DNA of 64,000 bases from Hippopus hippopus (taxonomy: Eukaryota > Mollusca > Bivalvia > Cardiida > Cardiidae). Shown piece after piece: positions 22,667 to 36,887 of this stretch. Each line of letters starts with the position of its first letter. Position 1 is the first letter of the stretch. The notes beneath the pieces were generated by a model. It was not told where the DNA came from and searched no databases. It saw nothing but the letters and a program-made list of their open reading frames with translations. The stretch is from the NCBI GenBank assembly GCA_946811185.2, contig OX328097.1, positions 60,231,063 to 60,295,062 of the forward strand, given 5' to 3'. Position numbers and translations under genes: made by a program.

Positions 22667-25621
22667 TTTGTCATACTTGCGTTCAAATGTATCTTTTTTA
22701 CAATATTAAATCTAGCATAATGTGGTAACAACAATGCATCTTCCATTGCCAGCTGCACATTGTTCTTTGCCAACTTCTATTTATTGTTCACTGGATAGTC
22801 ATCCAAAATTGTTCAAACTAAAGTATCAATACTTTGCTTTTATTGGAATGATTTACTTTTAACAAGCATTCTCATTAGTTGAGGCACTTGATCTGAACTT
22901 ATTACTTGGAAGCCAAGAATGACTGAAAAAAACAGTCTATTTCAATGATTATCCTCAAATATTTTCCTAACAGATGCTCCATTTAATTTGCTCATTACAG
23001 CCAGTAGATAGAGCTTCTGTTCAGAGTTCTATTTGATCATTTTTTAAGTAGTGAAGGTTTCTTGTTTTCTTCAATACATCCTAGAAGACAGCTATAACAA
23101 TGAAGGAACTTTTTTTTCAAAAGAGTTTGAATAGGGGTTAGGTATTGAACCTTTCAGAGCATTTGCAGGTTTAAAACTGCTAGTGTTGAGAAACTAGTAG
23201 CTTCATATGAAAGAAGATAAACTATATTACAAATAAAAACTGCGAGGCATATGCATAAAGGAATGGGTTAAACAATTGTAAAACAATGTACACAAGACTA
23301 GGTGACAATGAAATCAACCGGTGTGTAGACCCAAACAATGAACAAAAACAAGTTTTTACTTTTTATCCTGCTCTAACGAGTCTTTACCTTTTCAGTTTTA
23401 ACTTACCAAACAATTCCATATTATAAGGACACTGTGGAGGCTTTTGAAAACATTATGGGAAAAGTAGAAAATGCAGGTATTCAGTATTTTCTCCTTTTCT
23501 CACAGTGTTTTCTTAAAGGATCATTTCCTTCGTTTGAGACACAAATAATATATTGTCTACAATTGGTTCCATTTGTGACATGTCTAAAACTTTGTCATTT
23601 GTTTAAGAATTTGACCTTAACCCCTAAAGCGCCTTTCACTGCTATGGTGGCCTTTCAGGCCAGTGTAGATCAAGATCAGGCTGCACAAAACATGCAGCCT
23701 GATCTTTGATCTACACTGTCTGCTTGCCTGATACTCTGTAGACAAAAGCAACCTTGAAATTGCGATTATTTGGGTTGCATTTCTAGAGTAAAAATTTCGT
23801 GTGGGTTTATTCGGTGCACTGAGGGTTAAGAACATAATCAGATAATTCAAATGGACTAGGTCACTACTTTAACTCTTTACCAATCGACAAAATTCTAGAC
23901 TTGTCCAAATTGAAAGCACTTGCAGAGGACAAAATAAATGGGACTTAAAAATTGAAATTTGTTTTGGGAAGGGTAGAAAACATTGTGGGAAAAGGAGAAA
24001 ATGCTGGTTACCAGCATTTTCTCCTTTTCCCACAATGTTTTTAAAAGGCTTCTTTCTCAGGGTCGTGAAAACCCGGGATTGTTTGAGAAAGGGTTAAGTG
24101 AAGTTATATTTTGTGATTTCAAGTCTATTATGAGTTTGATAATCTTGCAGAATATTATTAGACAATGTAGATCTAAGATCAGACTGCACACTCTGATGTG
24201 TGGCTTTCAATCATGTTTTTATTCTCTTATTCATGATTTACAATTATCTATAGGAAGCTCCAATAAATTTTAATTTTCTATTTTTGAAAGATCTGAATTT
24301 ATTGAACATGGCCACAGCATATATTGTTTTAATTATCTTTCATTTAATTGTTCCTAAGCTTCAGAAAATCAGAAGCTCATTTCCCAAAATCATTACCTGG
24401 GGTACTGGAGGACTTACTCCTCCCTTAAACATTAATTAAAATGGAAAACAGTAAAAACATAAGAAATCCAATGTTCTGTCTTTTATTTCTACCTACTGTA
24501 TTATAACATATGAAAAATAAATACAACCAAATATCTAAACTTTTAATTATGAAGATAAAGCATGAAACAGCGTTTAAAGGCACCTTTGGAGTTATTATAA
24601 AAAACAGAGAAATTTCTCTTTAAAAAATAAATAAATTTTAGACTCTCCTAAATTTGTAACATCTGCAAAAGACAAATTCAAAATTGTTACAAATGAGCTT
24701 AAGTTCTATGGTAGGGTAGAAAGCATCTTGGGAAAAGGAGAAAATGCTGGTTACCCTAACCCACATTGCTTAAATTTCTACCCTTTCAAGGACAAATTCT
24801 ATCATTAAAGTAAGAGTTGAACGAAAACTACCATATTTAGTGTGTGGCAAAAAGAGCAATTGTTTGCTATAAACCATTTCTTTAACTCTTTAACATAATA
24901 AATTTGCAGACTTGTCCAAATTGAAATCATTGCAGATGACAAATGAAAGATGACTAAAATGACATATTTTTTCTTTTATAGGACAGAAAACAATGTGGCA
25001 AAAGGAGAAAATGCTGGAAACCAGTATTTTCTCTTTTTCCCACAATGTTTTCATAAAGTCTTCTTTCTCATGGTTGTTAAATCTGCAGATGACAAAATAC
25101 GACATATTCAAAATTGTTACAAATAAGCATAAGTTCTATAGGAGGGTAGAAAACAGTGTAGGAAAAGGAGAAAATGCTGGTAATCCTAACCTACATTGCT
25201 TTCTACCTATTCAAGGACCAATCCTATCGCCTGAGCCACATTTAAGTAAGAGTTAAGCAAAAACATTTAGTGTTTGGCAAAAAGAGTCATTATTTATAAT
25301 GAACAATTTCTCTACTAGGAGCATACAGGTTTGTTAATCTTTTACCACACAATCCCAAGTTTTAATAACCAGTAAAAAGAAGGCTATTTAAAACAGTGTG
25401 GGAAAAGAAGAAAATGCTGGTAACTAGCAATATTCTTCTTTTCCCACAAATGTTTTCTACCCTTTCTGTTACAAATACTATCATTTGGGTCAAATTTCAT
25501 TCTTCCTCTGCAAATGCTTTGAATTTGTACCAGTCTAAAATTCTGTCATTTGTGAAAGGAATAAATGTCATCAGCCAGCCATTCATGAGCCAATATTGAA
25601 ACTACACAGGAAAAAAGGAAT
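22667..25621. other. Intergenic, SELENON-C 5' to SELENON-B 3'
   Basis: No exon seen; in particular no SCUG-coding exon. It contains a TGTAGATC hairpin at 23650-23720, MITE copies at 23400-23600, 23869-24097, 24890-25080 and 25340-25560, and a diverged direct duplication (24640-24790 compared with 25080-25260). Confidence 0.65.
23869..24097 (-). mobile_element. TTAA palindromic MITE copy
   Basis: TTAA both ends and intact palindrome, in the SELENON-C/B intergenic interval. Confidence 0.8.
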
Positions 25622-28600
25622 TCAAGGAAAATGTTCGAATTTCACGGGTCTATTTCCTTCTAAAACTTGTGGATTATATGGGTCAAAGTTCATATTCTGC
25701 ACTTTTCTTCTCTTCTTCCTGACTTTCAACTTTTTGTTAATAATCTCATATGCTTCATCATAAGATATCTTTTCCGTCCAATTGATCTGGCGTGTGTTCG
25801 AAGCCTGATGTGGGAGTTTTTTGTATCTGTTGATAGGGGACACTGGCACAGAAGGAGAGGTGGCCTCTAATGACATCTCTAGTATGTGCTCTTCACTGAT
25901 TTGGTAGAACTGGTGTTCAACCCATTCAAGATCTGAAAATAAGATACAGTGAAAACTTGATTATTCAAACATAATATGTAGTAGTCAACTCTTGGCCATG
26001 CAATCCTGAGTTTTGACGACCCTAAGTAAGAAGCCTTTTGAAAACATTGTGGGAAAAGGAGCATTTTCTAAAATCTGGCTACAATGATGGACATGTCTTT
26101 GAAAAGTTTGAAAACCTTGTGGGGTAAGAAGAAAATGCTGATCACCATAATGTTCTTTGTTTCCCAGCATTTTTGCTAAAGGTTATGTGTTTACGAAACA
26201 ATTCAGTTCTAAAACCACTGAAGAAGAGGGTTTTGGAAATATTGTGGGATAAGAGAGAATGCTGCTAACTGGCATTTTGTCCTTTTCACATGTTTTTTTC
26301 TTTCCTTTCAATTACAAATTACGTTTTTAATTGTTTGATTGAAAATTAAACGCAACAACATAAATATTGCAATACCAATTCTGTTATGGTCAAGATATCT
26401 CAAAAAACAAAACAAGTCAGACAATAAAGATCCAAGACCAGCATGATTTGTACACTTCAGTCTTGATCTACCCTATTCATGAAAGTGACTTAACTCTTTA
26501 CCAAATGTTACAATTTTAAACTTGTTCAAATTGAAAGCCTTTGCAGACAACAAATACAGTGTAACTCAAAACATGAAATTTGTCTTTGATAGAGTTGAGG
26601 ACCTTGTGGGAATGTTTTCATAGGACTTCTTCCTAAGGATCATTTAAAGATGGCATTGTGTGGTAAAGGGCTAACTGGGGCTTTGCACTCATTATATCCC
26701 AATTAAAACAATCTTGCAGAAACAACTGTTAAAACATCATAGTAAATCAATTTTTTTTAAATACGGAAAATTAACAGGGTTTAAAGTCTAATTTGTCACC
26801 TAGGGAAAAGTGGAAAAAGAAGAAATTGTTTGCACATTTTTGGCATCTGGTATTGAGTAAATTTGTCTTCTCACAAACCTTTCAATATCAAAGAGTCTAC
26901 AGATTTCTCATTTTGTAAAGATATTAAAGAGCAATCCAACACAGTAAGTGATTACAAACCATCCCCAAAGTGTGCTTCTCTGTCAGTTGGAATAAACATT
27001 CTAAATGATAGAATACGGTCCATATCCGTGGAGACAATCAGGCTGCCTTTGAAAGGTATTGGTGTCATCCATAACTGAATATTTGGGGGTTCACTTAGCT
27101 GGAATTCAGCAGCAATTCTAGAATAGAGAAATTTGAAATATTCTTCACTGGCATACCTGTATTTAACCCTTTACCACACAATACCAAATTTTAACAAACC
27201 TGGTTTGAAATATTCTTTACTGGCATACCTGTATTTAACCCTTTACCACACAATGCCAAACTTTAACAAACCTGGTGGCAAAGAGTTTTGAAAACATTGT
27301 GGGAAAAGGTGAAAATGCTGGATACCAGCATTTTCTCCTATTCCTACAATGTTTTCTACCCTTTCATGCAAAAATACTATCATTTGAGCAAAATTTTATT
27401 TGTCATCTGCATATGCTTTTAATTTATACTGCATATGCCTTCAATTTATACTGGTATAAATTTTCATCTGGGTTAATCCGCTACCACACAATCCAAAGTT
27501 TGAGAAACCATAAGTTCCTCGAGAAAGAAAGCTTTTGGAAACGTTGTAGCAATACATGTACAGCGAAATACTGGTAACCCTGACACACAAAACTCCAATC
27601 ATTCGAGCCACAGTAGCAACACTGTTCTGATAAAAATGAATGAATAAATATTGTTTTATTGCAGATCCACACTAGGATCATTTAGTGTGCATAACCAAAT
27701 AAAAGATGATAATTAGAATTGTGTGAACTTAACCTTTTACCAAACAGCAGAAGTTATGACTCGTCCATACTGTAGAGACTTGCAGACAAAAAATGACTAC
27801 AGCTCAAATAATTGGCTTTGTTCTTGAAATGGCAGAAATCATTTTAGGATTCATTTGAGCCACATTTAATGTTTGGTCTGCAAATGCTGTCAATTTCGGC
27901 AAGAGAAAAATCGGATTGTTTGGTAAAGAGTTATTTAATCACATTTATTCCACCAATTATGACATAACCAGACAAAGATATCTTATTTTGTCAAAAATAT
28001 CTTACCTGAAAACAATTTCTATGTAAGCTTCATTCTTTGCTCTTATCACAGCATAGCCACCTTGAGGAGAATTTCTCTTGACAATGAACGCATTTTTATG
28101 AAACATTGAAAGCATTTTCTGGATTGGTCCATATTGATCTTTCACCAGTGGAGGGTAATAAAACTTGCCCGATACAATTTTTTGTTTTTGTCCAGTTTTG
28201 GGGTCTGTTGCAACAGCATCTCTAAGTTCACGTGGAAGTATTTGGTAAATTTTACCTACTCCAGTAATAGAGTGTGGAGGGAAAAATGTCCTGAAGTGTC
28301 TTACAGCAAAGTTGTACCACTCTTTGTTCGGTTTTTGCCATACTTCAATTCCATGGAATATGTCATTCAGTCCATAAAGCTGAAAATGAATTGGCCAGAC
28401 CATTACTTTATATTCTTTTTTCTTTACTAGGTAACAAAATTTTAGACTTGTCCATATTTAATGCATTTGCTGAAGACAAAGAAACCTTGGCCCAAATGAT
28501 GGGATTTAACCACGAATGGATAAACATTATGGGATTAGGAGAAAATGCATTTTCTCCTTTTTCCACAATGTTTTCAAAAGCCGTTTTCCTGAGGGTCAAT

Positions 28601-31339
28601 AAAACATGGGATTGGATGGTACAGGGTTAAACCCTAAATGTAACTGAGGGAAACAAATCGTCTTAAAGTACCTTTTGCATAAAAGGACCAACTTTTCTTG
28701 GGCCCTTCGGTGGCTCCATAACACAGGTTTGCTGGTATAGCAATCCTAAAACCACAACATACAATTAGTACTTTTCACAGCTCACACTCAGAAAGCTTTT
28801 GAAAACCATGTGGCATAAGAAACAAATGCTTGTAATGAGTAATTTCTCTATTTGTCAAAATGTTTTTACATAAATTTCTGTATCAAACTGCAATTTATTT
28901 TTACTATCCATATTTTGCTGCAGCAAATTTATTTCATGCTTCAGGAAATTAAATTTGCAATGTGCCAGGATCAACAATGTTCTATGTCATATCTTCCATA
29001 GAAAATAAAAACTCAATGATCTCCACCCATGTGCGTGAAATTTACACCATAACTATGAAATTAGTTAGATCTGCAATAAACTATTGTAGGTATCTCAACC
29101 CTTTACCAGACATTGCTGTGTTCTAACGGCTCTACTAAAGAAGGCTTTTGAAAAACAGTGTAGAAACTATGTATTCTCCCATTTCAAAGACAAGAATAAC
29201 TTTTAATATCAAATTTTAATTGTTGTTGCAAATGCCTCCAAGTTGATAAAGTCTATAATTTTATTGCTTGGCAAAGGGTAAACTCTTTACCACACAATCC
29301 CAACTTTTAACGACCCTGAGGAAGAAGCCTTTTGAAAACATTGTGAGAAAAGGAGAAAATGCTGGTAAGCAGCACTTTCTCCTTTTCCCACAATGTTTTC
29401 TGCTCTATCAAGGAAAAATTGTGTCATTTTTGCCACCTTTGTCATCTGCAATTGCTTTCAATTTGGACAAGTCAATAATTTTGTTGCTTGGTAAAGGGTG
29501 AAAAAAGAAAAGAAAAACATACCACAAGATCTTCTTGTTTTTGTTTTTCTGACTTGACCGAATGATAGAGGTTGCGCTGTCTAAACTTTCCTTGTAAAGT
29601 CACAATTTCATCAATGTCCAAGATGTTGAGGTAGTAGTCCCAGTTCTGAAAGTAAATATATAATGGTATATTTGGCCATGCTCTGGGAAAAGATTTTGTA
29701 ATGAATCTCCATCATGCATTATACCAAGCAAATTATTATCAAGTAAGTATGGATCCATAAAATACATTTGTTTAACAAGCAACTGAATTATGAGGTAGAC
29801 TGGTCTTCTGACATGCAGAAAATTGACAAATAGCAAAAGGTTTTGACACAGGTCAGCCTGCATGGCCTGCATAGGCTGATCTGGGTCAATACTTTTTTGT
29901 AGATGCATGGCTCATTTCAATGTTGCCCAATAATTTTGACTAAAGCAATAATGATATATGACCTCACTGTGACCTAGATCTTTTGAACTGATCATAAAAG
30001 ATCATTTTATTCTTTATGGTGAATATCAGTAACAGGCATGCACTTGTTTTAAACAGTGTCAATGTAATGTTGAGACAACGTTGAGTTTGTTGAAGGTGAC
30101 AGTGACCTTGACCCTTGACCCATTGAAGTCAAAATCAATAGGATCATTTGCAACTGGTAAATATCTAGTTTAAACTAAGTAAAAAGTACTTATGTCACAC
30201 CAGTATTCGCTTGTTTTCTAGACAAGGTTCAGAGTCTTGATTGTCACCATATTAATGTAATCTTTGATCTATAAATGACCCTAAAGTCAACACTTCATGG
30301 TGGATACTTGTTCTAAATTTGGAAGACCATATATTGTCCTTACATGGTTCAGTACATTGAAGGTTCCTATGACCTTGACATTGAAATATAAAGGGTTCAA
30401 GGGGATTTGGAAACATTAAACAATCTTTCACAGCAACAACAATTGATAGATGGTCGTAAATGCAAGAAAATTTCTTACTCTGCTCATCTATTTTAAAAAA
30501 ATTCTCTATCCAAAATGTGCAGATTTCATTTCATTACTTCTTTATACAAGCTAGTAGCAGACCAATTAGAAATCATTATTGAAAACAAAAACAATAATCA
30601 GCATTAATTTTAACACATATTTTCAAAAGCCAGGTACTACTGGAAAATAAATCTTTTTGCAGGAATATGTTAACTCCTTACCAGATGACAAAATTTTAGA
30701 CTTGTCCCAACTTGAAGCATATGCAGGTGGTAAATGGGGCTACAAATGATGAAATTCGCTTTGAAATGTAGAAACATTGGATAGTTTGGTTAACTCTTTA
30801 CCAGATGACAAAATTTTAGCCTTGTCCAAACTGAAGAATCTACAATTTCAATGTGGCTTAAATAGTGCAGTTTTTCTTAGATAGGGTAGAAAACATTGTG
30901 GGAAAAGGAAAAAATGGTGGTTACCAGCATTTTCGCTTTTTCCTCCAATGTTTTCAAAAGGCTTCTTTCCCAGCATTATGTGGTAAAGGGTTAAGTGTTA
31001 CAGGATGAACAGAACATAGAAAATAATTTATGGACCTACCTTGGGAAGATGAGTCAAATGCAGAAACATTTTATGAAATTCCTGTATTGATATACGGTCA
31101 TCCCAATCTTTGTCGCATTCCAGGAACATTTGGAAACCCTCTTTACCAACAGTTTTGAAGACCTCCAATGGATATTTTGGTGTTTTACGAATTGAAGTTT
31201 TCTTTAAGTTTCTAAACTGAAAATATCCCACTGACAGTGATATAGTAATAACAAAGCTAGCACAAACAAAAAATACATTTTTGCAAGAGCAGATAGTTTT
31301 TAGTCTATTCCAGCAATGGTCAATCATTATAATATACAT
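25622..31339 (-). CDS. Selenoprotein N paralogue B: no Sec/redox domain, basic C-terminal tail
   Basis: Six exons read on the minus strand: 31339-31040, 29645-29523, 28731-28672 (20 codons, less certain), 28379-28006, 27117-26960, 25932-25622; phases agree and the total is 442 codons with TGA. Seen: basic start with TICSC, a membrane segment (about residues 22-42), an EF-hand-like loop DKDWDDRISIQEF in which loop glycine 6 is Asp, VGKEGFQMF before it, the lumenal block NKEWYNFAVRHFRTFFPP, SMFHKNAFIVKR and RAKNEAYIEIVFR, then AAEFQL, WMTPIPFKGSLIVS and LEMSLEATSPSVPVSP (human MELEATGPSVPSV). Where A and C continue to the SCUG exon, B runs on into KVRKKRRKVQ and stops at HFP-TGA. No SCUG exon was seen between 25621 and 22667. 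Donors after the fifth exon (GTTTGT) are weak. The TGA here is followed by no conserved frame, so I read it as a true stop. Confidence 0.8.
27130..27275. repeat. 71-bp tandem duplication
   Basis: TTTGAAATATTCTTCACTGG through CCCTTTACCACACAAT and AACAAACCTGG occurs twice, starting 13 bp from SELENON-B exon 5. Confidence 0.8.
30790..30994 (-). mobile_element. TTAA palindromic MITE copy
   Basis: TTAA both ends; shortened by internal loss; lies just downstream of SELENON-B exon 1 in its first intron. Confidence 0.7.
31040..31339 (-). CDS. SELENON-B exon 1: membrane anchor and EF-hand-like loop
   Basis: 100 codons to AAG before GTAGGT. ATG choice is between 31339 and a second ATG four codons later. 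The loop has Asp at 1, 3 and 5, Ser at 9 and Glu at 12, so calcium binding is possible, but Asp replaces the usual Gly at 6. The CSC-K motif before the membrane segment is shared with paralogue A (RCSCRK), supporting common origin. Confidence 0.75.
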
Positions 31340-32484
31340 GAATATATCCTAATAGTCTAGTTCCAAAATGCCTGTTTTTCCCTGATCCTGTACTTGTATT
31401 TTCTTCAGACATATTTATTGCCCAAGGACATTTTCAGAGCAACACTTTTCTACTGAAGAAGAAAAAGTGCAGAAAATCACAGGCAGTTTTTACAACAATT
31501 ACACACAGAGCTTTTTTTCTTCTGGGTTAATTCTCTGCTCACATAAACACACTACCATCAAACAATTTTAAAAGCCATTGTCTTTCAAGGGGAAGGTTTT
31601 CATATACTTTGACAATAACTATTGCTGCCCTTGTATTCCACTTGTTTTTTGGGTAATACTTGCAAGTTTATCTAAGTGCATACAAGATGATCTACAGATT
31701 ACAATTTCAAACAAGGAATATAGGTGTAGATCTACATTGAAATATCAGATTGAAATTTAGAAGAAAAACTTGGTTTTCTCTTAGCTTTTATGCAATTCAT
31801 ATTCATTTTATAATCTTTGCAAGTGGAGGGTAGTTTTCTAGGTTTTTAACCCTTTACCAAACAATCTGTTGTGTTAACAACTCTGAGAAAGAATGCTTTT
31901 GAAAACATTGTGGGAAAAGGAGAAAATGCTGGTTACCTGCATTTTCTCCTTTTCCCACAACGTTTTCAAACTTTTCAATGACAGGTCCAATCATCTTCAT
32001 CACAATGAATTTGTCATCTGCATATACTTTGAATTTGGACAAGTCTATAATTTTTATTATGTGGAAAAGAGTAAAGGATAAATCAGAACTTTTAAGAGCA
32101 AAGCAATTTCTCAACAGAAAAGAAGCTTAACTCCTTACCAAACAATAAAATCTTAGGCTAGTTCAAATTTAAAGCACTTACAGACAACACAGTAAATGTG
32201 ACTGAAAAATTGAAATTTGTTTTGGGAAGGGTAGAAACATTGTGGGACAAGGAGAAAATGCTGGTTACCAGCATTTTCTCCTTTTCCCATATTGTTTTCA
32301 AAGGCTTCTGTCTGAGGTTTGTTTTAAGTCGGGATTGTGTGGTAAAGGGTTAACAGTAGTGATAGAACTTGCTTTTAGTCATTTGTTTTTTTTTTCACTC
32401 ATGACCTCTTCAAATATGTTTGAAGCACACAATAATGAAAACATTCTTGTGAAATATGGATACTCAAAGACACTGATTGATTGA

Positions 32485-32702
32485 ATGGTGTTGTACGCCG
32501 CTTTCAACATTATTGTAGTCATATCACAGTGACAGATCACATATTCATGTATGTCCTGGGCTCTATCAGTACTAGGATAGGGCTCTGAAGTGTCTTGCCC
32601 AAGGACACTCCCACGAAAAAACCCAGTGGATCCAGCGAGGATTGAACCCGGGGCCTCCAGGTCACGAGTCCTACACTTTAACACTGAGCCACACAGGACC
32701 CT
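32485..32702 (-). mobile_element. tRNA-derived SINE copy
   Basis: Minus strand begins GGGTCCTGTGTGGCTCAGTG with a B-box-like CGGGTTCAATCC, and ends AATGTTGAAAGCGGCGTACA, the same 3' end as the family at 45190-45482. A plus-strand relative lies at 5241-5465 (TGGCTCAGTGGAAACGTGTA). Confidence 0.65.
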
Positions 32703-33702
32703 TCAACAACACTAACAGATTGATAAAAGAATACATGCAAAAACCTTGTGGCTACAGGATCATATGCTCATAGCAAAAGAGGAAAAAGTAATTTCTTCCT
32801 TTACAATAACGTTTACATGAGTGGCCTGCTGCAAGACTCAAAAAGTGGTAATGGGTTCGACGGTTTAATCCTTTACCAAACAATCCTCAGTTTTAATGAC
32901 CCTGTTGAAAAGGGTTTTTAAAACCATTGTGGGTAAAAAAGAAAATGCTGGTAACAAGCATTTTTTCTTTTTCCCTCAATGTTTTCTATCCCTTCAGAGA
33001 CAAATTCCATAATGTGAGACCCATTAATCGTCTGAACATGTTTTCAAGCCTAAACTTTTATCATTTGGTAAATTTAAAATAAAGGAAATCAGTCAAACAG
33101 AAAGATCAATCTTTTGTTTGATTTTCTGAATAAAAGATAGCCCTCACCTTTACCTAATATTGCTCCAGGGTTTTTGTGTTCTTCCATTCCCTCAACTTTC
33201 TACTAATCGTCATAAGAATCCCTATGATATTCAGTTATTGTTTGGTGCCTTGTAGACAGTGTAGACTATGATCAGACTGCACAGAATATTCATTTGAATC
33301 TTCGATCATAACAAGCAATTTCCCTTTCTGCAAGAATGCTTCCAGTCTGATCTATGTTCTTACCTAGCAATTTCTCCTTCTGCCAGAATTTTTTCATGTC
33401 TTAGTGTATTTACCCTGGGGGTGCTAAGTGTGACTCTAGGATCTTTTGTGGACAGTATAGATCAAAATCAGACTGCACAGAATGTGCAGTCTGATCTTGG
33501 ATCTACACTGTCCAATAAAATTATATTTCTCAAAAAATTAACTTTGAAATAGCAAAATTATTGGTTTAACTATGGGCTTGAAAGTTTCATTTCACTTACT
33601 CAAAGCATGTTAAGGGTTAAACTCTGCCAGCAACTAACACTGGGACTGACCATAACAGATTGTCATCCTCACAATAATTTCCATACTTCTAAATGGTATG
33701 AT

Positions 33703-33928
33703 TTAACTCTACCAAACGACAAATTTTTGGACTGGACCAAATTCAAAGCATCTGCAGACAACAAATTAAATCTTGGTAATATGATGATTTCTGACTTTGA
33801 TAGGGTAGAAAATATTGTGGGAAAAGGAGAAAATGCTGGTCACCAGCATTTTCTCCTCTTCTCACAATATTTCTATAGGCTTCTTTCTCAGGGTCGTTAA
33901 AAGTCGGGATTGTGTGGTAAAGAGTTAA
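33703..33928 (-). mobile_element. TTAA palindromic MITE copy
   Basis: TTAA both ends, CTCTACC and GGTAAAGAG termini, intact centre. Confidence 0.8.
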
Positions 33929-35158
33929 ACTTAAATGCATTTAAACACCCCATTTCATTTGTTGTTTGAAAGTGCTTTCAATTCAGGTGAGACTAAAATT
34001 TTTTGCCTCTAGCAAAGGATTAAGTAGTCTCATTAACTCTTTCCTAGACAACAAAGATTTGCACACTCCGAAATTAAAAACATTTGCAGATGACAAATAA
34101 AATATGGTGTAAATAATGTGATTTAATTTTGCCTTTAATTGATAGAAAGCATTGTGGGAAACGAAAAACATGCTGGTTACCACCATTTTCTCTTTTTCCC
34201 ATAATTCTAAAAGTCTTCTTTGGGAGACTTGTTAAAAATCAGGATTGTGTGGCAAAGGGCTGACCATGTATTTGTTAATCTTTGCACTTTATGACACAAA
34301 ATAAAACCTGAACAAAAGTCTGAAGCAAATTTTTATTACAAAAACAGCAAACAAAATATAGCCTCTTTGCAACTACAGAGAAAAAACAGATTACATACAC
34401 ACAAAACAACACTGTGAAAAAAAGTAAAAAAAAAAACATGACATATGGCCTGCATCAAAAATTGTGTATCTCTGATCATATAATAAAGAAAAATTATTAG
34501 CACATAAAGGTATTGCATTCAAAAATTGAAAATGTTCGAAAGGTGTGATATAGGGTATAAGTGCGATGATCTCATAAGAATACTGAACAGTGAGAAAACA
34601 AGGTAAGATCCTTGCAATCTGATCATGATCTCCATGGTTCAAAAATATACGGTGGGTTGTTTTTGTATATTTGAATGTTTAACCCTATGCCAAACAATCC
34701 AGTGTTTTAACAACCTTGAGGAAGAGGGCTTCTGAAAAACATTGTGGGAAAAGGAGGAAATGCTGGTTACCAGCATTTTCTCCTTTTCCCACTATGTTTT
34801 CTATCCTATCGAAGACAAATCCCACCATTTGAATCCCATTAAATTGGACATCTGCAAATCATTCAAGATTGGACAAGTGTAAAATTTTCTCCTCTGTAAA
34901 AGAGTTGAGATACAAACTACTGTTATTATTATGCTTTAAAAAGCCCATTTTTGACACATGATACATCTTCCAAACAAACCTTCATCTTGAAACATTTGTA
35001 ACAGAATGAGGCAGAGCGCATTTTTCTTTAGCCTCAATGGTATTACTATTGTTTGTGTATTCATCTAAAAAGCATATTGAACCATGTTTCATAAGAATGT
35101 TTGCAAAGTCGCCTTCTGCAAAATTTGTGTTGCGAGATCATGGATGTCGGTGGTCAGT

Positions 35159-35388
35159 TTAACTCTTTAACACATGGCAAAATTTTAGACTGGTCCAAAT
35201 TGAAACACTTTGCAGACAACAAAATAAATGTGACTTTGGAATTTGAAATTTGTATCAAAGAGGGTAGAAAACATTGTGGGAAAAGGAGAAAATGCTGGTT
35301 ACCAGCATTTTCTCCTTTTCCCATGATGTTTTCAAAAGGCTTTTTCTTCGAGGTTGTTAAAACTCATTATTGTGGGGTAAAGGGTTAA
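35159..35388 (-). mobile_element. TTAA palindromic MITE copy
   Basis: TTAA both ends and intact centre. Confidence 0.8.
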
Positions 35389-35607
35389 GAAGTCATTTGA
35401 TAATAAACAACATCATAAAATTAACGAGCTTTCTATTATGATAATTGATTACTTCATTTTCATTTTTAATTCATGAAGTGCACCACATAAAACAACTACA
35501 TGAACAAACGTAAAATAATGCTATTGGTTACTGATATTCTGTGGAATGTAAAACCTACATCAAAACTAAATATAACGGAGTATTCTTCTGAAGTATGGAT
35601 TTTGCAC

Positions 35608-35608
<1 letters not shown>

Positions 35609-35640
<32 letters not shown>
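35609..35640. repeat. (GA)n microsatellite
   Basis: About 15 GA units. Confidence 0.95.
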
Positions 35641-35643
<3 letters not shown>

Positions 35644-36659
35644 ACCAAATAAGAACGTCTTTCATCATTAAAAGCACATCTTACAAAATATTTGTATACA
35701 TGTACTTGATTCAATATGAATTTTTCTCTTTCTTCATTAGAAATTGAGAAAACACTTCACTAAAATAATTTTAATTTGTAATTCAAAGCATTTGCAGATG
35801 ACAAATTGAATATGGCTTATGTGTTGTTATTTGTAATTGGAAGGGTAGAAAACAGTGTGAATAAAGGAGGAAACAGGTTAATTTGTTACCAAATGATAAA
35901 ATGTTAGATCTGCCCAAATGGAAAGCATTTGCAGAGGACAAGTAAAATGGTTTTCTCCTTTTCCTAGAATGTTTTCAAAAGCCCTTTTGATTGGGGTCAT
36001 TAAAACAAAGGTTTGTTTGGTAAAGGGAAAAGCAAATACACAATAACTGATAAGCTGGATGAAATATTACTTTAAAAAGCATTTAAGCTGGTATTACATA
36101 CCACTGTACATTTAATGTAAAATACTTTGCTCCCAAGCCAAATCACCTAAATAAACAGTCAAGTAAATCATTTCAATAAAATGAGATAAAAAACAGAAAA
36201 GATGGAGACTTGTATCAACCAACATGTTATCCGACATCATCAAGTGTGCACACTTTTTGATGATGTCATCATTTATTGCTTTGTAAGCCTGCATCTCTGC
36301 TTTAGTTTTTTTATCATCATTTTATAAATGAAAGTACTTGAGCTACAATCACACTCTTATGTAATAGTCTAGAAGTATGTATAAAAAACCAAACTTTTAT
36401 AACAGAGACAGAAAAACACATGATTAACCCTTTATAGAATTTTAGATTTTTCCGTATTAAAAAGAAATTGCAGACGATAATTGAAACAAGGCTCAAATAA
36501 TGAGGTTTGTCTCTGGAAGTGAAGAAAACAATTTCGGAAAAGGGGAAAATGCTGGTTACCACCATTTTTTTTCCTTTTCTCGTTATCTTTTCAAAACCTT
36601 TCTCTTTCAGGGTCATTTAAAACGGGAACTGTGTTGTATAGGATTAAAAAATAATGTGG

Positions 36660-36887
36660 TTAACCCTTTACCAAACAATCCCTGGTTTTAACAACCCTAA
36701 AAAAGAAGCCTTTTGAAAACATCGTGGGAAAAGGAGAAAATGCTGGTAACCAGCATTTTCTCCTTTTCCCACAATGTTTTCTACCCTCCCAGAAAAAATT
36801 TCAATTTTTGAGTCACGTAAATTTTGTCGTCTGCAAATGCTTTCAACTTGGACCAGTCTAAAATTTTGTCGTTTGGTAAAGAGTTAA
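36660..36887 (+). mobile_element. TTAA palindromic MITE copy (near-consensus)
   Basis: TTAA both ends, perfect centre; its right TTAA is followed at once by CCCTTTACCAG of a decayed neighbour. Confidence 0.85.
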
